DNA from: Actinomycetota bacterium
GTDB lineage: Bacteria > Actinomycetota > Thermoleophilia > RBG-16-64-13
DNA length: 11,015 nt
Assembly (NCBI GenBank): GCA_003157225.1
Contig: PMIZ01000144.1
Span: 1 to 11,015 of the forward strand
Reading direction: 5' to 3'
Shown: piece after piece, positions 1 through 5,397 of the stretch
Numbering within the stretch: position 1 is the stretch's first letter
Layout: the number at the start of each line of letters is the position of its first letter
Translations under genes and position numbers: made by a program
The notes under the pieces: generated by a model
What the model was told of the DNA's origin: nothing
The model's input: the letters and a program-made list of their open reading frames with translations, nothing else
Database searches by the model: none

Positions 1-34
1 ACCTATCCCTCACATTATCTCTCGGATGAACGGG

Positions 35-40
35 TAAACT
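35..40 (+). promoter_or_regulatory. TANNNT -10 element upstream of uppP
   Basis: TAAACT at 35-40 fits the TANNNT -10 consensus and ends 7 bp before an ATG at 48. A similar layout (TAACAT, 6 bp, ATG) occurs before the methyltransferase at 9246. Transcription would start at or near position 48, giving a leaderless ATG and a ~34-nt distance to the uppP GTG. No good -35 is visible at 16-18 bp spacing. Inferred from motif and position only. Confidence 0.4.
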
Positions 41-47
41 GGCCGCG

Positions 48-77
48 ATGATCAACTTCAGCGTCACGGCCGTTTGA
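48..77 (+). CDS. possible 9-codon leader peptide ahead of uppP
   Basis: ATG at 48 opens a short frame, MINFSVTAV, ending with TGA at 75-77, four bases before the uppP GTG. The ATG lies 7 bp downstream of a -10-like TAAACT, so it could be translated from a leaderless mRNA. uppP has no visible Shine-Dalgarno sequence, and its own frame is closed by a stop at 49-51, so termination-reinitiation from this mini-frame would explain how uppP is translated. The peptide shows no run of rare or regulatory codons suggesting attenuation. It could equally be a chance frame in the 5' leader. Confidence 0.25.
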   Translation: MINFSVTAV

Positions 78-81
78 ACCG

Positions 82-927
82 GTGAGTTCTCTTCTCGCCA
101 TTGTGCTTGGCTTGGTGCAAGGACTCACTGAGTTCCTTCCCGTCTCCAGCTCCGGCCACCTCATACTGGTGCCCTGGCTGCTAGGCTGGCACCTCCCTCC
201 GGCGGATCTCAACAAGACCTTCGATGTGGCGCTCCACCTCGGCACCTTCATTGCCATACTGGTGCTCATGCGCTCGGAGGTCTGGGCGGTGCTCAAGGCG
301 TTCTTCGGGAGCATTTGGCGCCGCAAGATAGCGACCCCCGAGGAGAAGCTTGCCTGGCTGCTCCTCATCAGCACCATTCCCGCGGCGATCGTGGGAGTTG
401 CGTTCGAGTCGTTCATCGAAGACCGGCTGGGCAAGCCGCTGCTCATCGCCATCCTGCTGATAGCCTTCGGCGCCATCATGTGGGCCGTCGACTCGCGGTT
501 CCCGCTCCGGAACAAGCTCTCGTCGCTCCGCTGGCCACACGCGCTCCTCATCGGCGTCGCCCAAGCCCTGGCCCTCGCTCCGGGCGTTTCACGTTCGGGA
601 GTGACCCTGACGGCCCTGCGCAGCCTCAAGATGGAACGCGAAGCAGCGGTGCGCTACTCGTTCCTCCTCACCGTGCCCATCATCGGCGGAAGCGCCGTGT
701 ACAAGGGCGCCAAGTTGGCGACGAATGGCGGCCTGCCCTCCGGCATGGCCATGCCCTTCCTCCTGGGGACGCTCACCGCTCTGGTGTCGGGGTTCGTGGC
801 GGCCTGGTTCCTCCTCCGCTATGTCCGCAGTCACTCACTCAGGCCATTCGTGTGGTACCGCTTCGCGCTTGGCCTGCTGGTCATCGTGATCATCGTCGCG
901 GGGCTGAGGGGCGCGAACGTGTTGTGA
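82..927 (+). CDS. uppP: undecaprenyl-diphosphate phosphatase UppP (BacA family)
   Basis: An integral membrane enzyme that removes a phosphate from undecaprenyl diphosphate, regenerating the lipid carrier for peptidoglycan and other envelope polymers; in this family overproduction gives bacitracin resistance. The 281-aa length is normal. The (E/Q)xxxE motif is present as Q13-GLT-E17, followed by FLPVSSSGHL; the second signature PGVSRSG (167-173) carries the catalytic-type Arg171. Several hydrophobic segments are visible (about 92-108, 118-134, 153-167, 220-245, 258-276). The GTG start is fixed by an in-frame stop at 49-51, and no good ribosome-binding site precedes it. A short hairpin beginning at the stop codon may end the transcript. 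The Gln at the first motif position is a common variant. Identification is secure. Confidence 0.96.
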   Translation: MSSLLAIVLGLVQGLTEFLPVSSSGHLILVPWLLGWHLPPADLNKTFDVALHLGTFIAILVLMRSEVWAVLKAFFGSIWRRKIATPEEKLAWLLLISTIPAAIVGVAFESFIEDRLGKPLLIAILLIAFGAIMWAVDSRFPLRNKLSSLRWPHALLIGVAQALALAPGVSRSGVTLTALRSLKMEREAAVRYSFLLTVPIIGGSAVYKGAKLATNGGLPSGMAMPFLLGTLTALVSGFVAAWFLLRYVRSHSLRPFVWYRFALGLLVIVIIVAGLRGANVL

Positions 928-944
928 CCGCCGTTGCCGGCGGT
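927..944 (+). terminator. short hairpin at the uppP stop
   Basis: ACCGCCG-TTGC-CGGCGGT is a perfect 7-bp GC-rich stem with a 4-nt loop. It starts on the last base of the uppP stop codon and is followed only by TCC, so it lacks a proper U-tract. It could be a weak terminator or an mRNA 3'-end stabiliser. Confidence 0.35.
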
Positions 945-958
945 TCCAGTCGGATCGC

Positions 959-964
959 TAAACT
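959..964 (+). promoter_or_regulatory. -10-like element before the zinc-ribbon gene
   Basis: TAAACT, identical to the element before uppP, lies 29 bp upstream of the ATG at 994. A possible -35, TTGCCG at 934-939, is 19 bp away, which is long. A second -10-like stretch (TATGAC, 993-998) would serve the internal ATG at 1018. Weak, motif-only evidence. Confidence 0.25.
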
Positions 965-993
965 CGAAGGGCTCCGCGGTCGATATCCGCCTT

Positions 994-1323
994 ATGACAA
1001 ACGGCATGGGAAACGATATGTCTCGGACGCTCTCTCCCAACCTATTCTGCCGGTCGTGCGCTTCGCCGCTAGTACAGGCAGCCGATTGGGAGCAGGAAGA
1101 CGGCCAACTGTGGGGTGTCCGACTGTGGTGCCCGGATTGTGGTTTCGAGCAGGCAGCGGTGCTCGACCGGGCGCAGCTGACGTACCTTTCCTTTGCTGTA
1201 GAGGAAGGGTTCGGTTGGATGCTCCAAGCACTCGGGCAATTCACCGCCAGCGCCCTTGTCCCGGCCGACCTGGATCTGGTCGAGAGGGCCCAGACAGACA
1301 GAATCAGCCCAGCTGCCCGCTGA
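994..1323 (+). CDS. small zinc-ribbon protein, uncharacterised
   Basis: Encodes 109 aa. The N-terminal half is a zinc ribbon with CxxC pairs at C19/C22 (FCRSC) and C46/C49 (WCPDCG), separated by 23 residues with conserved-looking PLVQxxDWEQ and WGVRLW. The C-terminal half is a predicted helical segment ending in VPADLDLVE. The pattern resembles short 'CxxC...LVQ...W...CPxC' hypotheticals that I associate with actinobacteria; no function is known to me. The start is uncertain: ATG 994 or ATG 1018 (the latter preceded by a weak GGGA, giving MSRTLSPNLFCRSC); further upstream only a TTG at 934 is available. It follows uppP by about 70 bp and converges on the 1360-1992 gene. Roles such as nucleic-acid or protein binding are only generic inference from the zinc ribbon. 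Confidence 0.75.
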   Translation: MTNGMGNDMSRTLSPNLFCRSCASPLVQAADWEQEDGQLWGVRLWCPDCGFEQAAVLDRAQLTYLSFAVEEGFGWMLQALGQFTASALVPADLDLVERAQTDRISPAAR

Positions 1324-1359
1324 CCGATACGCTCTCCGTTCCGAGATTGCGCTAGCCTC

Positions 1360-1992
1360 TTAGGTCGGCCTCCACCCCATGATACCGGCGTCGGCATCCT
1401 TGCGCTTCTCGAGCTGGATGAGCGCGTCCTTGTACTTCCCATGTGTGAGCCCGATGACTTCGGCCACCAGTTGCAGGAAGCGCCAGAGATCCAAATGCAC
1501 GGTGTCGGCAGAGGTGTCGATGTAGACCTCGCTGCCCTTGAGACCCGCGCCAGGCTGCTGCCTCACGGCGTGGAACACGGTCTTGCTCATGATCATGTCT
1601 ACCTCCAGCTCCATGCCCTGAGAGGCCAGACTCTTCACGAGCAAACCGCCGTCGCTGATACGAATGGCGCCGGGCGGAGGTGGTGGAAGCGGGAGGGGAG
1701 CCGCGGGAGAAGGGGTCTTCCCTCGTTTCCGGGCCCCTGTCGCGATCAGGAACTCCTCGTCGGCATCAGGCTCGCCGTAGTAGTCTTCGAGGGCGTCGGA
1801 CCGCGGCTCTTCGGGGTCGGGAAGAGGCCTCGGCCCAAGGAAGACGACGACGGGACCTTGCCTACCCGGGTAGTTGAACGGGGAGATTACCCGCATCCGC
1901 TCGCCGGCGGCCAGGCGATCGCGTAGCTGCTGGTCTCCGCCAAGAAGCGCGATGAACTGCGCGTGACTCAGATGGTGCGTAAGATCGGCCAC
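1360..1992 (-). CDS. hypothetical protein with DUF1828-like split pattern
   Basis: Encodes 210 aa from GTG 1992. Three parts are visible. Residues 1-55 contain RVISPFNYPGRQGPVVVFLG, a strand-turn-strand pattern. Residues 56-108 form an acidic then Lys/Pro-rich linker ending in a run of six prolines. Residues 109-200 begin IRISDGGLLVKSLASQGMEL and continue to a helical tail. The pairing of a 'PF...' strand with a later 'I(R)ISDGG...L...G' element resembles the DUF1828 layout, here interrupted by the linker; this is recognition by eye, and the fold is unproven. It starts 8 nt after the stop of the coiled-coil gene (2001-2387), so the two form a tight operon with little room for its own ribosome-binding site (only a weak AGGTT). 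Its 3' end converges on the zinc-ribbon gene with no clear terminator between. Catalytic residues are not evident. Confidence 0.78.
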   Translation of the reverse strand: MADLTHHLSHAQFIALLGGDQQLRDRLAAGERMRVISPFNYPGRQGPVVVFLGPRPLPDPEEPRSDALEDYYGEPDADEEFLIATGARKRGKTPSPAAPLPLPPPPPGAIRISDGGLLVKSLASQGMELEVDMIMSKTVFHAVRQQPGAGLKGSEVYIDTSADTVHLDLWRFLQLVAEVIGLTHGKYKDALIQLEKRKDADAGIMGWRPT

Positions 1993-2000
1993 ATTGGAAC

Positions 2001-2387
2001 CTATTCGGCCGCGGGCGCCGTGGCCTCACCGGTCTCGCCGGCATTCGTGCTCGGCTCGGGAGCGACGTAGCCGCCTTCCGCAGCCGCGCCCTGGTCCGCA
2101 CCGCGAGCGGCAGCCTCCGCCTCGCGTTTGCTCTTCGTGGCCGCCTTGGCTTGGAGCAACTGGTCCTCGAGCTTGGCCATGTCGTCCAGATACTTCTGCC
2201 GGAGGGCCTGGTCGACCTCGCGGCCCCTGTAGAAGTCAAACACCAGGTAGCCCAGCTTCTTCGCCAGCCCGTCCATCTGCATCTCGGTCTGGAGCTCGCC
2301 GACCTTGGCTCTGCCTTTCTCGAACGCCTTGTCGGCCTCCTGCGCGGCCCGATCGATGCCGGCGGAGAACTTGTCCATCAAGCCCAT
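2001..2387 (-). CDS. short coiled-coil protein, uncharacterised
   Basis: Encodes 128 aa starting MGLMDKFSAGIDRAA. The ATG at 2387 is chosen because GGAAGGTG (2393-2400 on the complement) sits 5 nt upstream and because the sequence before it is Arg-rich and noncoding in character. Residues 1-38 are a charged amphipathic helix. Residues 39-55 (LAKKLGYLVFDFYRGRE) form a conserved-looking core. Residues 56-95 are a Lys/Glu/Gln coiled coil, and 96-128 an Ala/Glu/Gly-rich disordered tail. The 'MGLMDKF...LxxLGxLVxxxYRG' plan resembles a small actinobacterial hypothetical family. No signal peptide or membrane segment. It is first in an operon with the 1360-1992 gene, 8 nt apart, suggesting a joint function, possibly scaffold or envelope-associated; that role is inference only. 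Confidence 0.8.
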   Translation of the reverse strand: MGLMDKFSAGIDRAAQEADKAFEKGRAKVGELQTEMQMDGLAKKLGYLVFDFYRGREVDQALRQKYLDDMAKLEDQLLQAKAATKSKREAEAAARGADQGAAAEGGYVAPEPSTNAGETGEATAPAAE

Positions 2388-2472
2388 GAGCGCACCTTCC
2401 CTTCGTCGGCAGGCGGACTCGCCGAACCGGCGCCGCCTCGACAGCCGTGGTCGATTCGTCTGTATCAATCTA

Positions 2473-2579
2473 ACTCGTTTGGAGACATATGCGCAACGAA
2501 TGCTGGCTATTTCCGGTGCTATGATGCGAATCGCCGCCCAGCGCTGACTTGGCGGCCGCGACTTAGGTCCCAAACGAGT
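2473..2579. repeat. 10-bp inverted repeat in the divergent intergenic region
   Basis: ACTCGTTTGG at 2473-2482 recurs as its exact reverse complement CCAAACGAGT at 2570-2579. The two copies flank the putative + strand -10 at 2517-2525 and lie between the divergent genes starting at 2387 and 2611. Such a pair could be operator half-sites of a looping regulator. A single 10-bp match in ~200 bp is only modestly unlikely by chance. Confidence 0.3.
2517..2525 (+). promoter_or_regulatory. extended -10 promoter for the DUF1015-SDR pair
   Basis: TGCTATGAT matches an extended -10 (TGnTATAAT with one mismatch). No good -35 is found at 16-18 bp spacing, as is common for extended -10 promoters. The start site would be near 2532, giving an ~80-nt leader to the TTG at 2611. 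It lies in the 223-bp gap between divergent genes, and no ORF of note occupies that gap. A counterpart promoter for the leftward operon is not clear. Confidence 0.35.
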
Positions 2580-2610
2580 GCGAAGAGCTGCCACGACCGA
2601 GGTGAAATCC

Positions 2611-3957
2611 TTGCATAACGTGATGCCGTTCCGAGCCTGGCGCTATTCTTCGCAAGCCGGAGCGTTGACCCGCTTGGTAGCGCCTCCCTACGACGTCATC
2701 GGCCCCGACCAGCAATCACGCCTCTACGCACTCGACCAGCACAACATCGTCCGGGTCGATCTCGGGCTGACCACTCCCAGCGACAGCGACTGCGACAACC
2801 AGTACACGCGGGCCGCCGCGCAGTTGGCGAAGTGGAAGCACGCCGGCATCCTGGTGCGCGACTCGGAGCCCTCGGTGACCTTTGTCGAGGAGAACTTCAC
2901 CGGCCCTGACGGCCGCGACCTCGTACGGCATGGCTTCCTCGCCGCCATCCGACTATTCGAGTTCGACGAGGGCGTGGTCTTCCCGCACGAGCAGACGCTT
3001 TCAGGCCCTAAGGAGGACCGCTACCGGCTCATGACCGCCACCGGGATGAACCTGAGCCCGATCTTCCTGCTTTACGACCTCCCCAGCGACACGATCACAG
3101 CGGCGTGGCAGGCAAGCCTGCGGACCAGCGAGCCACAGGCGATCGTCACGGGCGACGACGGCACGATTACGAAGCTCTGGCCCACCTCTCAGCCTGGCCT
3201 TCCCGAGGTCGTCCGGCACAATCTCGCCGATTCCCGGTTCCTCATCGCTGACGGGCACCATCGGTACGAGACGGCTCTTCGCTATCGGCGAGAGCATCGC
3301 AATCCGGCCTCGGAGTATGCCATCGGATACTTCAGCAACATGTCCGATCCGGGCTTGGCGATCTACGGCACCCACCGCCTCGTGGCCGGCCTCGACGCCG
3401 GAAGGGTCGCCGACCTGCCTCGGTCGCTCGCGAGCGCCTTCGCGGTGGAGAAGTTGACAGTGGACACGAAGCCACAAGGAGGAGCGGCGCCGGGAGGTTC
3501 CCGGGACGCCGGAGCTGCCGCGCAACACGCCATAGCAGAATACCTAGCGGCTCATCCGCGTCGGGCCTTCGGCCTGTGGGGACCCGCGTTCGACACGCCC
3601 TACGGCTTCAGCCTGCTCGACCCCGCGGCGGCGCACGCGGCCGCGCCGGGCCACAGCGCCGCCTATCAGGAGCTGGATGTCACCATCCTGCAGACGCTCG
3701 TCCTGGAAAAGGGGCTCGGGATCAGCCCGGCAGACATGGCAGCCGAAAGATATCTGACCTTCTTCAAGGATTCGAACGAGGCTTTCTCCCGGCTGGAGGC
3801 AGGTGAGTTCCAGGCCGGCTTCTTCATGAATCCGACGGGCCTGGACCAGGTGCGGGAGGTAGCCTTCGGAGGCGAGCGAATGCCGCAAAAGGCCACGTTC
3901 TTCTATCCCAAATTGCCCACCGGACTGGTCTTCCTCGACCTCAACGGCCGGCTCTGA
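2611..3957 (+). CDS. DUF1015 family protein
   Basis: A 448-aa protein with the hallmarks of DUF1015 (COG4198). From the TTG start these are MPFRAWRY and LVAPPYDVI near the N-terminus, FPHEQTLSGPKEDR at about 125-137, NLSPIFLLYD at 147-156, FLIADGHHRYETAL at 210-223, and a C-terminal MPQKATFFYPKLPTGLVF. Length is slightly above the usual 400-440 aa because of an Ala/Gly-rich insertion near 295-312. TTG 2611 is preferred because GAGGTG (2599-2604) lies 6 nt upstream; GTG 2578 would add 11 residues, and ATG 2623 would begin directly at MPFRAWRY. The biochemical function is unknown. The DGHHR string resembles the DGxHR motif of ParB/Srx-fold kinases such as SerK, which is only a hint. The SDR follows 27 bp later and is probably cotranscribed. 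Confidence 0.92.
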   Translation: MHNVMPFRAWRYSSQAGALTRLVAPPYDVIGPDQQSRLYALDQHNIVRVDLGLTTPSDSDCDNQYTRAAAQLAKWKHAGILVRDSEPSVTFVEENFTGPDGRDLVRHGFLAAIRLFEFDEGVVFPHEQTLSGPKEDRYRLMTATGMNLSPIFLLYDLPSDTITAAWQASLRTSEPQAIVTGDDGTITKLWPTSQPGLPEVVRHNLADSRFLIADGHHRYETALRYRREHRNPASEYAIGYFSNMSDPGLAIYGTHRLVAGLDAGRVADLPRSLASAFAVEKLTVDTKPQGGAAPGGSRDAGAAAQHAIAEYLAAHPRRAFGLWGPAFDTPYGFSLLDPAAAHAAAPGHSAAYQELDVTILQTLVLEKGLGISPADMAAERYLTFFKDSNEAFSRLEAGEFQAGFFMNPTGLDQVREVAFGGERMPQKATFFYPKLPTGLVFLDLNGRL

Positions 3958-3984
3958 TCAACGACCGAAGGGAGGGCAGGACTG

Positions 3985-4626
3985 ATGAAGATCGCGTTGA
4001 TAGGTGCTACCGGCTTTGTAGGTTCGCACCTGCTGAACGAGGCGCTCGACCGCGGGCACGAGGTGACCGCCATCGTGCGGCGCCCGGATCGTCTGCCGGT
4101 ACACGACCGCCTTGTCGCCGTGCAAGCCGACGTACACGACGTAGACAAGCTCGCTGAGGCGCTGGCGGGCCACGAGGCGATCATCTCGGCCTTCAGCGCC
4201 GAAAGGGACTCACCCACCAAGTTTCAGGACCACGTGGACGGGGCCAAAGCCATCATCGCCGCCACCAAGAAATCAGGAGTCAAGCGGCTGCTCGTGGTGG
4301 GCGGCGCGGGAAGCCTACGGCTGGGTCCCGGCCGGGAGATGATCGACGAGCCTGACTTCCCGCCCGAGTGGAGGGCCGGCGCTGGGGGAACCAGGGAGTT
4401 CCTCCACCTCCTGTGGGAAGAACCGGGCCTGGATTGGGTCTTCCTCAGCCCGGCGAAGTACCTGACCCCGGGGGAGCGCACCGGCCGGTTCCGGCTAGGT
4501 GGCGATCAGGTGCTGGTAGACGCCGAAGGGCAGTGCCGCATCTCGGTAGAGGACTACGCGGTCGCCATGATCGACGAGTTGGAGCAGCCAAAGCATGTGC
4601 GCCAGCGCTTCTGCGTGGCCTACTAG
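3985..4626 (+). CDS. NAD(P)-binding SDR family oxidoreductase (YwnB/NmrA-like)
   Basis: A 213-aa atypical short-chain dehydrogenase with an N-terminal Rossmann fold: MKIALIGATGFVGSH contains GxxGxxG (G7, G10, G13), and VRRPDR follows β2, where an Arg often favours NADP(H). ADVHDVDKL is the usual 'D' element after β3, and VKRLLVVGGAGSL is the β5 region. LDWVFLSPAKYLTPGERTGR and RISVEDYAVAMIDELEQP are typical of the YwnB/BVR-B-like SDR_a5 group. The length is complete for that group and the C-terminus (QRFCVAY) looks native. A GGAGG at 3971-3975 precedes the ATG by 9 nt. It lies 27 bp after the DUF1015 gene. The substrate is unknown. Its stop codon shares its last base with the start of a fold-back repeat element. 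Confidence 0.93.
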   Translation: MKIALIGATGFVGSHLLNEALDRGHEVTAIVRRPDRLPVHDRLVAVQADVHDVDKLAEALAGHEAIISAFSAERDSPTKFQDHVDGAKAIIAATKKSGVKRLLVVGGAGSLRLGPGREMIDEPDFPPEWRAGAGGTREFLHLLWEEPGLDWVFLSPAKYLTPGERTGRFRLGGDQVLVDAEGQCRISVEDYAVAMIDELEQPKHVRQRFCVAY

Positions 4627-4645
4627 AGGCTGCTGAACAATGACG
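4626..4645 (+). repeat. left terminal inverted repeat
   Basis: This 20-bp arm matches the complement of 4780-4799 with mismatches at positions 8, 16 and 19. The best conserved core is TGAACAA. It begins on the last base of the upstream stop codon. Confidence 0.6.
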
Positions 4646-4706
4646 CTGCGCCGGGTGCCCTCTGGGCGTGGGGACGATCGCCGCGCGCGAGACAAGGACG
4701 CAGGAA

Positions 4707-4731
4707 GCGCGAATAGCAGCGCTATTCGCGC
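4707..4731. repeat. perfect hairpin inside the fold-back element
   Basis: GCGCGAATAGC (4707-4717), loop AGC, then GCTATTCGCGC (4721-4731): an 11-bp perfect stem at the approximate centre of the element. There is no U-tract, so it is not an obvious terminator. Confidence 0.7.
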
Positions 4732-4748
4732 GACCGAGGACGCACTAT

Positions 4749-4764
4749 CGCGCTGGCCAGCGCG
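4749..4764. repeat. 16-bp perfect palindrome
   Basis: CGCGCTGGCCAGCGCG is self-complementary across its full length. It is bracketed by GGACGC (4738-4743) and GCGTCC (4762-4767), so an alternative larger stem can form. Confidence 0.6.
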
Positions 4765-4779
4765 TCCTGGCGGCCATGG

Positions 4780-4799
4780 CTTCGTTGTTCATCAGCCTC
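4780..4799 (-). repeat. right terminal inverted repeat
   Basis: The complement reads GAGGCTGATGAACAACGAAG, 17 of 20 identical to the left arm at 4626-4645. It is followed on the right by sequence still in the open frame of the truncated HAD gene. Confidence 0.6.
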
Positions 4800-5328
4800 C
4801 TCGCCGGTCACTTTGCGCGTAGCCGCTGGGGCGCCAGGCTCGGCGCTCCCAGCCTCCGCTTGCGTTGCCGCCCCCACCGGGGGGATGTCGGTGACAGCGG
4901 CAGCAAACCTAGCGACGCGGTTCTCGGTCGCTGCCCTGATCTGCTCCTCGGGGATGGCCGGGTCGACGGCGTGGGCCATCTCCGCAATGATCGCAAACGG
5001 GCCCGTCTTGACCCCAACCAGGCGGTCCCATGACCTGACCAGCAACTGCTCATTCCACGCCTCTCGATTCACGCCCAGCGTCTCGGAGGTCGACAGGAGG
5101 CCACCGCCCCAGCTCGATTCGACCGAAGTCAGGGTGTGGAACAGATCGAAGACGATCGCTCTGTTGGCGCCCACGATTTCTCTTGCGGGTCTGTCATCCA
5201 TCGCTTATTCCCCCGGGTGGCTGGACTCTCCTTCATGGTATCGCGTCACCGCTGGGCAAGGTCGGCGGTGCTCATCGACGCATCCGTGCTTGCCGATCCA
5301 AGACGCCGTTCGATCCTGACGGTTCACC

Positions 5329-5358
5329 TTGGCGCATGACGCCCATGGCGGGTATCCT
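5329..5358 (+). promoter_or_regulatory. promoter of the molybdopterin oxidoreductase operon
   Basis: TTGGCG (5329-5334), 18 bp, then TATCCT (5353-5358) form a sigma-70-like promoter about 40 bp upstream of the GTG at 5398. The rest of the 5202-5328 gap holds no gene I can support; the divergent HAD fragment begins at 5201. Confidence 0.45.
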
Positions 5359-5384
5359 GTCCCGGCATCGGGTCAGTAGCCGAC

Positions 5385-5390
5385 AGGGGG
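5385..5390 (+). promoter_or_regulatory. ribosome-binding site deciding the GTG start at 5398
   Basis: AGGGGG lies 7 nt before GTG 5398. An in-frame TAG at 5377-5379 rules out any longer N-terminus. This matters because the encoded enzyme lacks the first FeS-cluster cysteine. Confidence 0.7.
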
Positions 5391-5397
5391 CATCACC

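Larger units (their letters stand above)
4626..4799. mobile_element. MITE-like fold-back element, 174 bp
   Basis: The ends are imperfect inverted repeats: GAGGCTGCTGAACAATGACG at 4626-4645 against the complement of 4780-4799, matching at 17 of 20 positions. The interior holds a perfect 11-bp hairpin with a 3-nt loop (4707-4731) and a 16-bp palindrome (4749-4764). No convincing coding frame lies inside. The left end touches the stop codon of the SDR gene; the right end enters the truncated HAD frame. I see no target-site duplication, so flanking deletion or decay after insertion is possible. The structure fits a non-autonomous element mobilised by a transposase elsewhere, or a REP-like structured repeat. 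The family is not assigned. Confidence 0.5.
4722..5201 (-). pseudogene. truncated HAD-superfamily hydrolase
   Basis: The frame from ATG 5201 opens with a haloacid-dehalogenase motif I, AIVFDLFHTLT, with nucleophile-type Asp19 and Phe21 at the +2 position, as in haloacid dehalogenase-like members. Residues 30-108 look like the helical cap (VESSWG, LGVNREAWNEQL, KTGPFAIIAEMAHAV, IPEEQIRAA, TDIPP). Normal members continue with a core bearing motif II (Ser/Thr), motif III (Lys) and motif IV (acidic pair), near 200-240 aa in all. Here homology stops around residue 108 (near 4878); the rest is Ala/Glu-rich, runs through the right repeat of the fold-back element and ends at 4722. No continuation is seen in another frame before the SDR gene. 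The fragment is probably inactive. A GGGGGAA lies upstream of the ATG. Confidence 0.7.

Noticed and set aside
315..1355. 346-codon + strand frame across uppP and the zinc-ribbon gene
   Set aside because: Overlaps two better supported genes in another frame and shows Arg/Pro-rich shadow composition.
4640..5033. Short + strand frames across the fold-back element and HAD fragment
   Set aside because: No domain similarity; they cross the repeat and run antisense to the HAD motif I region.
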